From contig CAYOQR010000010.1 of the NCBI GenBank assembly GCA_964406155.1, positions 52,737-116,736 on the forward strand: 64,000 nucleotides of DNA, given 5' to 3'. A model generated the notes under the pieces. That model was given only the letters and a program-made list of their open reading frames with translations. It did no database searches and was not told where the DNA came from. Shown here in pieces: positions 42,478-51,880 of this stretch (position 1 is the stretch's first letter; each line of letters starts with the position of its first letter). A program made the position numbers and the translations under genes. The DNA is from Dongia_B sp964406155 (GTDB lineage: Bacteria > Pseudomonadota > Alphaproteobacteria > Dongiales > Dongiaceae).

Positions 42478-43371
42478 GGTACCCGGTCTCTGTCCGTTTG
42501 TTCCTTGATGCGCCGTGGGTCAGACTGCCGCCCACCTATCCACAGCTGCCTGTCTCCTCAGCGAGGACATCCATTGCCAGAATGGTCGTATGTTCTGCAT
42601 GTCGGGCGGCCCGGCCATGGAAGTGGTGAGCCGTCATTCACGCTGCAAGCCGCGATCCCAATGGACGATCGCCCGATATCGGGACAAGGCTGGTACCAGG
42701 GAACGCCGATCCTGGCCGAATTGCTTCGGCCGACTTACTTGGGTCGAATTCCTCTGGCTGAATTCCACGGCAGCGCGGAACTTACAGACTGGCGCGTCCG
42801 AGCGGTATCCCAAAAGTCATGATGATTCGGGATAGCTGGCTGCACGGTTGAATACATGCCGTGAATCCGGAGCCGAGAGTTGTTCGCCCTGCTTCGGAAA
42901 ACTCCAAGTAATCATATGATTTGTAAGGGTATTTTTAATCTGCCAAGCGCTACGATAAAGGCATAATCTGCCGATATCCTTGCGAAACTGGCGATTGCGG
43001 TACGCATATCATGCAAGGTTTGCGATAGCTGGCAGGACTATCTTCACCGGAAGACTGGTAAATGCGGAACCAACCCACCGGGGGAGCCGGGATGGGGAAG
43101 TTTGCTATTCCACAAAGGTACTATGGATATACGTTTCCTTAAGGCGACGCGCAGTTTCGTCAACCTTGCCGCCGACAGCAGATTGGCCTGGATGATATCC
43201 GGAGCCATAGGCTAGAACGTCGGCGACTTCAGGTCTTCCTGATTTTGTCTTTCCAGCCGCCTCTCATCTGGAACCCGGCATATCGATGCCGGAACCGGGG
43301 CAGGTGGCGCAAGAGCGGTCAAGGGCCCGGTAATCAGGTGTGGTGATCAAGTGCTCGGTGAGAGTGGATTG
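42478..43371. other. Long hpnN-hpnI divergent spacer
   Basis: These 894 bases are AT-richer than the surrounding genes from about 42830 to 43150 and carry no recognised gene. A stretch at about 43020-43105 can form GATAG/CTATC and TCTTC/GAAGA hairpins enclosed by GGTT/AACC, followed by a G-rich segment; no known riboswitch was matched. A 30-codon frame, MDIRFLKATRSF..., runs 43123-43215 with AAAGG before its ATG. Two divergent promoters are expected. Coding potential in the rest is not convincing. Confidence 0.45.
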
Positions 43372-44538
43372 ATGACGCAGATTGCAGCATATGTCGGCTG
43401 GGCATGCTACGCCCTGGCCGCGATCGGTTGCGTCTATGCACTCGCCGCCGGCTGGATGGTCCGGGCCTTCTTCCGTCCTGGGGTGGCCGATCCCGCCACA
43501 TTTCCGCCCGTCAGTATCCTGAAGCCGCTGCATGGCGATGAAATCGGCCTGGCCGAGAATCTCGCGGATCTCTGCCGGCTCGATTATCCGGGCCAGGTTC
43601 AACTGGTCTTCGGCGTGCAGGATGCCCAGGATCCCGCCATCCGCCGGGTCGAGGAATTGCGCCAGGCTTTCCCGCAGGCCGATATCGCGCTGGTGGTCGA
43701 TGCCCGCGAATATGGCGCCAATCGCAAAGTTTCCAATCTCATCAACCTGACACACGAGGCGCGTCACGATTTGCTGGTTCTTGCCGACAGCGATATCGGC
43801 GTCGGTCGCGATTACCTGCGGCAGATTGTCTCGGTCCTGATGAAACCGGAAACCGGCGTCGTTACCTGTCTGTATCGCGGCGATCCGGGCCGCAGCCTCC
43901 AGGGCAGTCGACTCTGGCCGCATCTCTCGGCGATGGCCATCGAATACGGCTTCCTGCCGAGCGTGATCCTTGGCCTCGGTCTTGGTCTCGCCCGGCCGTG
44001 CTTCGGATCGACGATCGCGCTGCGCCGCGCCGTGCTGCAGCAGATCGGCGGCTTCGAGGCCTTTGCCGATCACCTAGCCGATGACAATGCGATCGGCGAG
44101 GCGGTTCGGAAACTGGGATACAAGGTGGTGGTTCCGCCGATGACGGTGACGCATCTCTGTTCGGAACGGAGCCTCCGGGAACTCCTGGTCCATGAAATCC
44201 GCTGGGCGCGGACGATCCGGGCGGTGACGGGGGGCGGTTACGCCGGCACGGTCGTCACCTATCCCCTGCCTTTCGTGCTGCTGGGAACCGTCGCTTTGGG
44301 ATTTTCAACCTGGACGGCGGCGGCGATCCTGGCGGTGCTGGGCTGCCGGTTCATGTTAGGATATCTTGTAAATCAAGCACTTGATGGGAAAACTGCGGGC
44401 TGGTGGCTGATGCCGCTCCGCGATATGCTCTCGTTCATCGTGTTTTGTGCGTCTTTCTTTGTTGGTTCTGTCACTTGGCGCGGCAGGCGGTTTCACGTCG
44501 GCGCAGATGGAATGTTATTGCCTGTTGAGGAACGCTAA
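43372..44538 (+). CDS. hpnI: Hopanoid glycosyltransferase HpnI
   Basis: This 388-residue GT family 2/21 (ceramide-glucosyltransferase-like) protein has an N-terminal membrane helix and PPVSILKPLHGDEIGLAENL. DSDIGVGRDYLRQIV provides the DxD-type site, DDNAIGEAVR the later Asp pair and RWARTIRAV the (Q/R)xxRW motif, followed by two to three C-terminal membrane helices. HpnI adds N-acetylglucosamine to bacteriohopanetetrol. The ATG at 43372 is preferred over a GTG at 43351. It abuts hpnJ with no gap. Confidence 0.9.
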   Translation: MTQIAAYVGWACYALAAIGCVYALAAGWMVRAFFRPGVADPATFPPVSILKPLHGDEIGLAENLADLCRLDYPGQVQLVFGVQDAQDPAIRRVEELRQAFPQADIALVVDAREYGANRKVSNLINLTHEARHDLLVLADSDIGVGRDYLRQIVSVLMKPETGVVTCLYRGDPGRSLQGSRLWPHLSAMAIEYGFLPSVILGLGLGLARPCFGSTIALRRAVLQQIGGFEAFADHLADDNAIGEAVRKLGYKVVVPPMTVTHLCSERSLRELLVHEIRWARTIRAVTGGGYAGTVVTYPLPFVLLGTVALGFSTWTAAAILAVLGCRFMLGYLVNQALDGKTAGWWLMPLRDMLSFIVFCASFFVGSVTWRGRRFHVGADGMLLPVEER

Positions 44539-45969
44539 ATGTTGAAGACCCTTTTTCTCCAAGCCCCCTCGTTCGACGGTTTCGATGGCGGCGCCGGCTC
44601 CCGTTATCAGGCGCGCCGGGAAATCCGCTCGTTCTGGTACCCGACCTGGCTCGCCCAGCCGGCGGCCCTGGTGCCGAACAGCAAGCTGATCGATGCCCCG
44701 GCCCATGGCCTGCATCTCAACGACATCACGGCGGTGGCCAAGGATTACGACATGGTCGTGATCCATACCTCGACGCCGTCCTTCGCGTCGGACGTGAAGA
44801 CGGTCGAGGCGATGAAGGCGGTCAACCCGAACCTCAAGGCCGGCTTCGTCGGCGCCAAGGTCGCGGTCGATGCCGATGGCAGCCTGAAGGCCGCGCCGGC
44901 GCTCGATTTCGCCGCCCGCAGCGAGTTTGATTTCACCATCAAGGAAATCGCCGAGGATCGTCCCTGGTCCTCCATCGCCGGCATGTCCTATCGCAATGCC
45001 GAGGGCGCCATCATCCACAATGAAGAGCGTGCGATCCTGGAGAACATGGATTCGCTGCCCTTCGTGACGCCGATCTATAAGCGCGACCTGAAGATCGAGA
45101 ATTACTTCATCGGCTATCTGAAGCATCCCTATATCTCGATCTATACCGGTCGCGGCTGCAAGTCGCGCTGCACCTTCTGCCTGTGGCCCCAGACCGTGGG
45201 CGGTCATCGCTACCGCACCCGCAGCGTCGGCCATGTGCTGGAAGAGATCGCCTGGGCGCAGAAGGCCTTCCCGCAAGTGAAGGAATTCTTCTTCGACGAC
45301 GACACCTTCACCGACAACCTGCCGCGCGCCGAGGAAATCGCCAAGGGCCTGGGCAAGCTGGGCGTCACTTGGTCGTGCAATGCCAAGGCCAATGTGCCGC
45401 GCGAAACCTTGAAGGTCCTGCGCGACAACGGCCTGCGCCTGCTGCTCGTGGGCTATGAATCCGGCAACCAGCAGATCCTGTACAACATCAAGAAGGGCAT
45501 GCGGGTCGAAGTCGCCGAGAAATTCACCAAGGATTGCCACGATCTCGGCATCGCCATTCACGGCACCTTCATCCTGGGTCTGCCGGGCGAGACCAAGGAG
45601 ACGATCGAGGAAACCATCCGCTTCGCGACACGGATCAACCCGCACACCATCCAGGTGTCGCTGGCCGCACCCTATCCCGGCACCTTCCTCTTCAACCAGG
45701 CCGTGGAAAACGGCTGGCTGGACGAGGCCAATGCCGAGCTGGTGGACGAGAACGGCGTGCAGGTCGCGCCGCTGCACTATCCGCATCTCAGCCATTCGGA
45801 AATCTTCCATTCGGTCGAGTCCTTCTACAAGCGCTTCTACTTCCGCTCGGGCAAGATCGCGTCCATCGTCGGCGAGATGGTCCGCAGCCCGGACATGATG
45901 AAGCGGCGCCTGCGCGAGGGCGTGGAATTCTTCCACTTCCTGCGTGAGCGCAAGGCTTCCGCTCTTTGA
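44539..45969 (+). CDS. hpnJ: Hopanoid radical SAM protein HpnJ
   Basis: This 476-residue radical SAM enzyme has an N-terminal B12-binding-like region (about 1-185) and the cluster motif CKSRCTFC (Cys207, Cys211, Cys214). Later landmarks are EFFFDDDTFTDNLPRAEEI and FILGLPGETKETIEETI. HpnJ catalyses the ring contraction that turns the glucosamine-type head group of bacteriohopanetetrol into the cyclitol ether. The start codon directly follows the hpnI stop and the stop overlaps the hpnK start, so the three are translationally coupled. Confidence 0.92.
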   Translation: MLKTLFLQAPSFDGFDGGAGSRYQARREIRSFWYPTWLAQPAALVPNSKLIDAPAHGLHLNDITAVAKDYDMVVIHTSTPSFASDVKTVEAMKAVNPNLKAGFVGAKVAVDADGSLKAAPALDFAARSEFDFTIKEIAEDRPWSSIAGMSYRNAEGAIIHNEERAILENMDSLPFVTPIYKRDLKIENYFIGYLKHPYISIYTGRGCKSRCTFCLWPQTVGGHRYRTRSVGHVLEEIAWAQKAFPQVKEFFFDDDTFTDNLPRAEEIAKGLGKLGVTWSCNAKANVPRETLKVLRDNGLRLLLVGYESGNQQILYNIKKGMRVEVAEKFTKDCHDLGIAIHGTFILGLPGETKETIEETIRFATRINPHTIQVSLAAPYPGTFLFNQAVENGWLDEANAELVDENGVQVAPLHYPHLSHSEIFHSVESFYKRFYFRSGKIASIVGEMVRSPDMMKRRLREGVEFFHFLRERKASAL

Positions 45970-46850
45970 AGGGAGTGATCGTTACCGCCGATGATTTCGG
46001 TGCCGCGCCCGAGGTGAATGACGCAATCGAGATTGCGCATCGGGACGGCATTCTCACGGCGACAAGCCTCATGGTGAGCGGCGCGGCGGCGGGCGATGCA
46101 ATCGCCCGCGCCCGCCGCTTGCCGACTCTCCGGGTCGGCCTGCATGTGGTGCTGGTCGAGGGGCGCCCGGTCCTGCCGCCGTCCTCGGTCCCCGATCTGG
46201 TGGACGAGAGCGGCTGCTTCCGCACCAACATGGCCCAGGCCGGCGCCAACATGTTCTTCCGGCCGAAAGTGCGCCGGCAGCTCGCGGCGGAAATCCTGGC
46301 GCAGTTCGAGGCCTTCAAGGCGACCGGCCTGCCCCTCGATCACGTCAACGCCCATAAGCATTTCCATCTGCATCCGACGATCTCCAGCCTGATCGTCGAG
46401 ATCGGCCGCCGCTTCGGCATGGCGGCCGCGCGCGTACCGTCGGAACCGGTTGCCGTCCTGCACCGGGCCGAGCCGCAGATGAAGCGGGGCTTCTCATTCC
46501 CGCTCGGGCCCTGGATGGCGCTGCTGCGGGCGAAATATGCCCGGGCCGGCCTGCTGGTACCGAACCAGGTCTTCGGCCTCGCCTGGTCGGGCGCGATGAC
46601 CGAGGTGCGGGTCGCCGGTATCCTCGACCATCTGCCCGACGGCCTCAGCGAGATCTATCTGCATCCCGCGACCGCCAATACGTTTGCCGGCGCCGCGCCC
46701 GGCTATCGTTATACCGATGAGTTCGCCGCCTTGACGGCGCCGTCGGTTCTCGCCGCGGCGCGCCGGGCCGGCGCCAAGTTCGGTGGCTTCGCCGACTTTC
46801 TCCAGGGTCACGTCCGACAAGCCGATTTCCACCGAACCGAACCGGCATGA
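45966..46850 (+). CDS. hpnK: Hopanoid deacetylase HpnK (YdjC/ChbG family)
   Basis: This 294-residue YdjC-type deacetylase begins MKGVIVTADDFG, containing the catalytic Asp and metal Asp (TADDFG). It also has RVGLHVVLVEGRPV (metal His) and LDHVNAHKHFHLHPTI (second His group). The HpnK enzyme removes the N-acetyl group after HpnI acts. Translation starts at a TTG overlapping the hpnJ stop by 4 bases; no better start agrees with the family's N-terminus. It ends with an ATGA overlap with hpnL. Confidence 0.9.
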   Translation: MKGVIVTADDFGAAPEVNDAIEIAHRDGILTATSLMVSGAAAGDAIARARRLPTLRVGLHVVLVEGRPVLPPSSVPDLVDESGCFRTNMAQAGANMFFRPKVRRQLAAEILAQFEAFKATGLPLDHVNAHKHFHLHPTISSLIVEIGRRFGMAAARVPSEPVAVLHRAEPQMKRGFSFPLGPWMALLRAKYARAGLLVPNQVFGLAWSGAMTEVRVAGILDHLPDGLSEIYLHPATANTFAGAAPGYRYTDEFAALTAPSVLAAARRAGAKFGGFADFLQGHVRQADFHRTEPA

Positions 46851-47818
46851 AACATCTCGGCAAGCTTTTCGCCATCGCCGGGCTGGCTCTGGCGATCTGG
46901 CTCTTCGTGCGTGAGGATCTCGGCACCATCATCGACCTGCTGCGGCAGGCCGGGCCGGGCCTCATTCTCGCCGGCCTCATTCATGTGGTGCCCATGGCAC
47001 TGAATGCCCATGCCTGGCGCGTCATCCTGCCCGGTGCCGGTCGGCCAGGGCTGGCCTCCATGTTGCGGATCGTCTGGGTGCGCGAGGCGGTGAATGGCTT
47101 GCTGCCGGTCGCCCGCATCGGTGGCGAGCTCGTCTCCTATCGCTTGCTGCGCCGGGTCGGTGTCCGCCGCTCGCCGGCCGTGGCCAGCCTGACCGTCGAC
47201 ATGGCGCTCTCCATCCTCAGCCAGTTCGCCTTCGCGCTGCTGGGGATCGCCTTCCTGCAGGCACAGGGGGCCGATTCCCTGACCATGCATCTGACCCTGG
47301 CACTGATCGGCCTCGCCGTACTGGGCGGCATCTTCATCGCCGCCCAGCATGCCGGCCTGTTCGAGAAGATCATGCGCCTGGTCAACCGTCTGGCCGCCGG
47401 CCGCTTCGAGGAAGCGATCGGCCATTCAGCGCGGATCGACCGCGCGGTGCAGGCGATGTATGGCCGGCGCGGCGCCATTCTCAGCTGCCTGTTCTGGCAA
47501 TTGGCCGGCTGGATCGCCGGCGCCGCCGAGATCTGGCTGGCCTTGTGGTTTCTCGGCCATCCGGTCGACATCGTCGATGCCATCATCATCGAAGCCGTGA
47601 TCCAGGCGGTCGCCAGCGCGGCCTTCCTGATCCCCGGCGCGCTCGGCGTGCAGGAGGCGGCCTTCATGCTGATCGGCGCGGCGCTCGGCCTCGGGCCGGC
47701 ACCGGCTCTGGCATTGGCGGCGGCGCGGCGCTTGCGCGACTGTGTGGTCTTCATGCCGGGCCTGATCAGTTGGCAGATGGCGGAAAACAGTCGGCCCCAA
47801 TCAGAATCAGTGGCGTGA
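46847..47818 (+). CDS. hpnL: Hopanoid-associated membrane protein HpnL
   Basis: This 323-residue protein has seven to eight membrane helices with a lysylphosphatidylglycerol-synthase-type membrane domain (UPF0104): REAVNGLLPVARIGGELVSYRLL near residue 84 and ALGVQEAAFMLIGAALGLG near 265. In hopanoid clusters this protein is named HpnL; its role is not established, perhaps lipid flipping or an enzyme-associated anchor. It starts at an ATGA overlap with hpnK, so it belongs to the same operon. Confidence 0.87.
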   Translation: MKHLGKLFAIAGLALAIWLFVREDLGTIIDLLRQAGPGLILAGLIHVVPMALNAHAWRVILPGAGRPGLASMLRIVWVREAVNGLLPVARIGGELVSYRLLRRVGVRRSPAVASLTVDMALSILSQFAFALLGIAFLQAQGADSLTMHLTLALIGLAVLGGIFIAAQHAGLFEKIMRLVNRLAAGRFEEAIGHSARIDRAVQAMYGRRGAILSCLFWQLAGWIAGAAEIWLALWFLGHPVDIVDAIIIEAVIQAVASAAFLIPGALGVQEAAFMLIGAALGLGPAPALALAAARRLRDCVVFMPGLISWQMAENSRPQSESVA

Positions 47819-47940
47819 TCCGGTACTAGCCTTCCGCATTATCTTGACGGCAAAACCGCGACAGCGCGATTTTCGCCTGGGGCCGGACGTTCACACTTGG
47901 AATCGCGCTCCGGCATTGCCGATTGTAAGATAGGCAGGTC

Positions 47941-48630
47941 ATGAAGATGCAGGGTCTCGGAAATTCATGGATGATCCGACACGGGCGAGGATGGGTGCGG
48001 CAGGGTCTCCTGGTTGTCGCGGTCATGATACTTGCCTTGATGAAACCAGCCTTTGCGGCGGAAGACATGAAATCCTCGATCGGTGATCTTGAACGGCAAT
48101 GGGCCGAGATCAGTTATCAGACGCCGGCAAACGCACGCGAAGCGAAGTTCAAGGTGCTGACGCAACAGGCTGAGGCCGTGGTTCGGCAATTCCCCGGTCG
48201 AGCCGAGCCGCTGGCTTGGCGGGCGATGATCCTCTGTTCCTATGCCGAGGCGATCGGCGGCCTGCCGGCGCTCGACAAGGTTACTCAAGCCCGCGATCTC
48301 CTGCTGCAGGCGGCGAAGATCGATGCCGCCGCCCTGGGCGGCACCATTTATGGCTATCTCGGCACGCTCTATTCCAAGGTGCCGGGCTGGCCGGTCGGCT
48401 TCGGCGATGACAAGAAGGCGCGGAGCTATTTCCAGCGGGCCCTCGCGATCGATCCATCGGGGATCGACGCCAATTATCTGTACGGCCATTATCTGGTGGA
48501 CGAAGGCAAGAAGCAGGAGGCACGGCCCTATCTGCTGAAGGCGCTGAACCTGCCGCCGCGCCCGGATCATGCCGCCTATGATGCCGGCCGGCGCCAGGAT
48601 ATCGCGGCCGATCTCGCCAAGATCAAGTAA
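47941..48630 (+). CDS. Secreted TPR-like protein at the end of the hopanoid cluster
   Basis: This 229-residue protein has a long signal segment (about 18-39, ending KPAFA) and helical repeats resembling TPR units (about 60-220). These include ALDKVTQARDLLLQAAKID and KKARSYFQRALAIDPSGIDANYLYGHYL (landmarks). The final repeats resemble the TatT family of TRAP transporters, but no TRAP genes are near. It lies 122 bases after hpnL and may be part of the hopanoid unit or separate. Function is unknown; a scaffold role in the periplasm is plausible. Confidence 0.7.
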   Translation: MKMQGLGNSWMIRHGRGWVRQGLLVVAVMILALMKPAFAAEDMKSSIGDLERQWAEISYQTPANAREAKFKVLTQQAEAVVRQFPGRAEPLAWRAMILCSYAEAIGGLPALDKVTQARDLLLQAAKIDAAALGGTIYGYLGTLYSKVPGWPVGFGDDKKARSYFQRALAIDPSGIDANYLYGHYLVDEGKKQEARPYLLKALNLPPRPDHAAYDAGRRQDIAADLAKIK

Positions 48631-48709
48631 GGCGAGACGGGGCAAGGCGGCATCGGGTAAGGCAAGATCAGGCACCCGATCAGCGCCAGGTTATGGTTGC
48701 CGGGTCTCC

Positions 48710-48767
48710 CTTGGGTGCCCCTCCCTCGGGCGCTCCCCCCTCGGGCGCTCCTCCCCTCGGGTGTTCG
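48710..48767. repeat. Four degenerate 15-16-bp tandem repeats
   Basis: Units of the form CTCGGGCGCTCC start at 48710 (diverged), 48725, 48740 and 48756 (diverged). They lie about 80 bases after the TPR-like gene. Confidence 0.75.
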
Positions 48768-48844
48768 GGGGGCAATCGCCGGTCGTGTGATCGGTGCTAT
48801 CATGGCCTGTCTTGGTTGCGGGCATCGAGTCGGGCGATCGGGCC

Positions 48845-48889
48845 GGGTTGGGGCGGATCGGGTTGGATCGGACCGGGTTGGATCGGACC
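48845..48889. repeat. 15-bp tandem repeats before the MscS gene
   Basis: GGGTTGGATCGGACC occurs perfectly at 48860-48874 and 48875-48889, with a diverged copy at 48845-48859. The array ends 32 bases before the channel gene start, so it sits in the likely leader of that mRNA. Confidence 0.8.
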
Positions 48890-48921
48890 GGGGAATGATG
48901 CCGGAAAGCGGATGAGGCGAC

Positions 48922-51093
48922 ATGCAGCGTTTGTTGTTCTGTGTCATGGCCCTGGTAAGCGTGGCCCTGCTGAATTTGTGGCCGACGCCGGCCGCCCTGG
49001 CGGAATCGGCCGCACCGGCTTCGGCGTCATCAGCCACCTCTGCTGCCCCGGCACCTGACCCGGCGAAACTGCGCAATCTCACCGAACTCCTGAGCGATCC
49101 GGGCATCCAGGCCTGGCTGCGGGCCCAAGCGCAAACCCCGCCGCAAACGTCGGCGTCGGTGCAAAACCAGACACAAGGCATCATCCCGGCGGAGACGGCA
49201 TCGACCGCGCGGCAGCTCGTTGCCGGGTGGCTCGATGCGACGCAGGGTTTCCTGCATGAATTCGCTGTCACGGTTCCGACCGTACCGAAGGAACTGCGCA
49301 CGGCCTGGACCATTCTCTCCTTCGAATTCGAGGAGCGGGGACTGTTCAGCATCGTGCTGCTGCTCGCCGTCTTCGCGGCTCTCGGTTATGGGGTGGAATG
49401 GCTGTTCTGGTGGTCGACGACCGGATTCCGCCAGCGCATGATCGCGACCAGCCTGGAGACGGTGCATGACCGCTTGCGCTCCACCTGGCTGCGGACCGTC
49501 TATGGCATGGGTGTATTGCTGACTTTCGCTCTGGGCAGTATCGGCGCCTTCCTGGTGTTCAGATGGCCACCTCTGCTGCGCGACATCGTGCTCTCTTATC
49601 TGTTGGTCTTTTTGGCTGTGCGGCTGACGATGATCCTTGGCCGCATCATCCTGGCGCCGGGCGCGGAACGCTTCCGCATGCTGCCCATGGCGACGGTGAC
49701 GGCGCGTTTCTGGTACGTCTGGTCGGCGGTTCTCGTCAGCTATTACACCTCGGCCAAGATGACGTTGGAATTGCTGACCACACTCGGCGTCAGCAAGCCC
49801 GCCAATGACGTGGTCGCCCTGGCTATGGGGGTCGGTCTGCTGTCGCTGTCCCTCTATGTGGTCTGGCGTTGCCCGGCAATGGACGGTGAGAAGCGCACGC
49901 ATGGCATTGGCACCTGGCTGCTCTCCCTTTGCCTCGTCGCTATCTGGCTGCTGCTGCTGACGGGTTCGTATATGCCCTTCCATGTCGGCGTGGTGCTTGT
50001 TCTGCTGCCGATCGCCATTCGCGGTAATCGTCTCGTCGTCAGCCATATCCTGCGCCCGGACCAGGATGCGACCGTGGCGGCGACACCGGGTCTGATCACG
50101 GTAACGCTCGAGCGGGGCCTCCGGGCGGTCCTGCTGATTGCGGGCGCACTGCTGATTGCCTCGATCCTCAATCTCGATCTCAGCATGCTCACCGCCCGCG
50201 ACACGATGCTGACCCGCTTGCTGCGCGGTGTCATCAATGCGGTCGTCATCCTGCTGATCGCCGATGTTGCCTGGCACATGCTGAAGGCGCTGATCGATCT
50301 TAAGCTCGGCATGGCCAGCGACAACGGCCATCATGGCGGCGAAGAGGCACGCCGTCGCGCGCGGCTCAGGACCCTGCTGCCGATCCTGCGCAATCTCCTC
50401 TTCATCACGCTGGCCGGCATCACGGCGCTGATGGTGCTGTCCTCGCTGGGAATCGAGATCGGCCCGCTGATTGCCGGTGCCGGCGTGGTCGGTGTCGCCA
50501 TCGGCTTTGGCGCGCAGACCTTGGTGAAGGATATCATCAGCGGCATGTTCTACCTGCTCGATGATGCCTTTCGGGTTGGCGAATATATCCAGAGCGGCAA
50601 CTACAAGGGGACGGTCGAATCCTTCAGCATCCGGTCCGTCAAGCTGCGGCATCATCGCGGGCCTCTTTACACCGTGCCCTTCGGTGTCCTCGGCGCGATC
50701 CAGAACATGAGCCGCGACTGGGTGATCGATAAGCTGATGATCGGCGTCACCTACGACACCGATCTCGACAAGGTGAAGCAGCTCATCAAGCAGATCGGCA
50801 AGGAGCTGGCGGCGGATCCCGAACTGAAGCCGCATATCATCGAGACCTTGAAGATGCAGGGCGTCGAGCAGTTCAGCGATTATGCGATTCAGATCCGCAT
50901 GAAAATGACCACGAAGCCGGGCGAACAATTCGTCATCCGGCGCCGGGCCTTCAGCCTCATCAAGAAGGCCTTCGCCGCGAACGACATCAAATTCGCCTAT
51001 CCGATGGTGCAGGTCGCCGGCGGCGAGCCGGGGCAAGCCGCCGTGGCTCACAAGGGGCTGGAACTGACCCAGCCCCCGGCACAGACCGGTTGA
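48922..51093 (+). CDS. Large MscS-family mechanosensitive channel
   Basis: The 723-residue protein has a signal peptide (1-27), a short periplasmic Ala/Ser/Pro-rich part and about ten to eleven membrane helices. The MscS pore helix is LIAGAGVVGVAIGFGAQTLVKDIISGMF (about 515-545, shown for landmark), followed by the beta domain DAFRVGEYI...GTVESFSIRSVKLRHHRGPLYTVPF, then the C-terminal domain. The architecture matches the larger YbiO/YnaI/MSL-type channels that release solutes under hypo-osmotic shock. It stands alone, preceded by tandem repeats. Confidence 0.9.
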   Translation: MQRLLFCVMALVSVALLNLWPTPAALAESAAPASASSATSAAPAPDPAKLRNLTELLSDPGIQAWLRAQAQTPPQTSASVQNQTQGIIPAETASTARQLVAGWLDATQGFLHEFAVTVPTVPKELRTAWTILSFEFEERGLFSIVLLLAVFAALGYGVEWLFWWSTTGFRQRMIATSLETVHDRLRSTWLRTVYGMGVLLTFALGSIGAFLVFRWPPLLRDIVLSYLLVFLAVRLTMILGRIILAPGAERFRMLPMATVTARFWYVWSAVLVSYYTSAKMTLELLTTLGVSKPANDVVALAMGVGLLSLSLYVVWRCPAMDGEKRTHGIGTWLLSLCLVAIWLLLLTGSYMPFHVGVVLVLLPIAIRGNRLVVSHILRPDQDATVAATPGLITVTLERGLRAVLLIAGALLIASILNLDLSMLTARDTMLTRLLRGVINAVVILLIADVAWHMLKALIDLKLGMASDNGHHGGEEARRRARLRTLLPILRNLLFITLAGITALMVLSSLGIEIGPLIAGAGVVGVAIGFGAQTLVKDIISGMFYLLDDAFRVGEYIQSGNYKGTVESFSIRSVKLRHHRGPLYTVPFGVLGAIQNMSRDWVIDKLMIGVTYDTDLDKVKQLIKQIGKELAADPELKPHIIETLKMQGVEQFSDYAIQIRMKMTTKPGEQFVIRRRAFSLIKKAFAANDIKFAYPMVQVAGGEPGQAAVAHKGLELTQPPAQTG

Positions 51094-51109
51094 GCGATGA
51101 TGGGTTGAG

Positions 51110-51394
51110 CTACTTCAGCGGCGAAACATCGCCCCGGCGCGCGGCCTTCATTGCCAGGTGCTGGCGCAGACGCCGCGTGAAGAAGTAGGAGATCCAGGAG
51201 AAAACCCCGACCTCGCCGATATCGACCAGCGAGAAGCCCCAGTTCTCGTGATACTCGCCGCTCGCGACCGTCGCCGCGATACCGGCCGCCAAGGTCAGGA
51301 GAAGACGCAGCCACCAGCTCTTGAAGCATTTGATGTCGCTTGCATAGAGCGCGCCGAAAATCACGCCCATGGCGATCGGGAACACCTCATCCAT
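51110..51394 (-). CDS. Small polytopic membrane protein
   Basis: The 94-residue protein starts at the ATG at 51394, with GGGGAG upstream; the longer open frame lacks such a site. It has two to three membrane helices (MDEVFPIAMGVIFGALYAS, LLLTLAAGIAATVAS and VGVFSWISYFF) and a basic tail. No family is recognised. It converges on the MscS gene, whose stop lies 16 bases away. Confidence 0.65.
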   Translation of the reverse strand: MDEVFPIAMGVIFGALYASDIKCFKSWWLRLLLTLAAGIAATVASGEYHENWGFSLVDIGEVGVFSWISYFFTRRLRQHLAMKAARRGDVSPLK

Positions 51395-51880
51395 TGCTGC
51401 TCTCCCCTGATGACATGCCTGACCCGGATGGCATGTTGATACGCAGGCCAGTGCGGAAACCGATACGGCACCGCTGGCGGATACATTGCCAGCGGACCGA
51501 CTCTCGACTGTGCAGGTGATGGTGATAAATCCACCATAGCACCGGCATCTTCTCATGACGACGGGAATTGCCGTGCGTTACCTGGATGTCGGCGGGGCCG
51601 CAGGCTTGAACGATGCGCGACAGGCGATCGATTTCTCATTCAAACGGATGAGTTACGGGCCTGTGCCGCTGTCATTCCACGTTGTCTTGGCTGGGCTGGC
51701 GGTATCGATAAAGAGGGGAGGCGGGCAGGTATCGGCGGGTTGACGAGACTTTTCCCGGTCGGTGCAGCCGGCTTTGAACGCGCTTGATGGCTGTACCCCT
51801 GGCGGTGTTATAACATATGTCGATTGAAGCCCCGGCGACTCGCCAGGGTAGAAAATATCCGCGTGATCAAGGTCCGCACA
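51395..51880. other. Divergent spacer before the GntR regulator
   Basis: This 486-base gap between the small membrane protein (minus) and the gntR-type gene (plus) has no convincing gene; the frames in it are short. It contains the 14-bp operator at 51805-51818 and should hold the regulator promoter. Confidence 0.6.
51805..51818. promoter_or_regulatory. Candidate GntR operator, upstream of gntR
   Basis: GTGTTATAACATAT contains the perfect palindrome TGTTATAACA (51806-51815) and lies 63 bases before the regulator's start codon. The identical 14-mer occurs at 52671-52684, just upstream of the permease operon. GntR/FCD proteins bind short palindromes of this type, so autoregulation is likely. 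Confidence 0.7.

Noticed and set aside
42515..42835. 106-codon plus-strand frame in the hpnN-hpnI spacer
   Set aside because: No ribosome site, no domain, and a competing frame of similar length; treated as non-coding.
42996..43120. Known riboswitch (cyclic-di-GMP, ZTP, cobalamin or guanidine type) before hpnI
   Set aside because: Parts look similar to several riboswitch cores, but the conserved bases and order do not match any of them.
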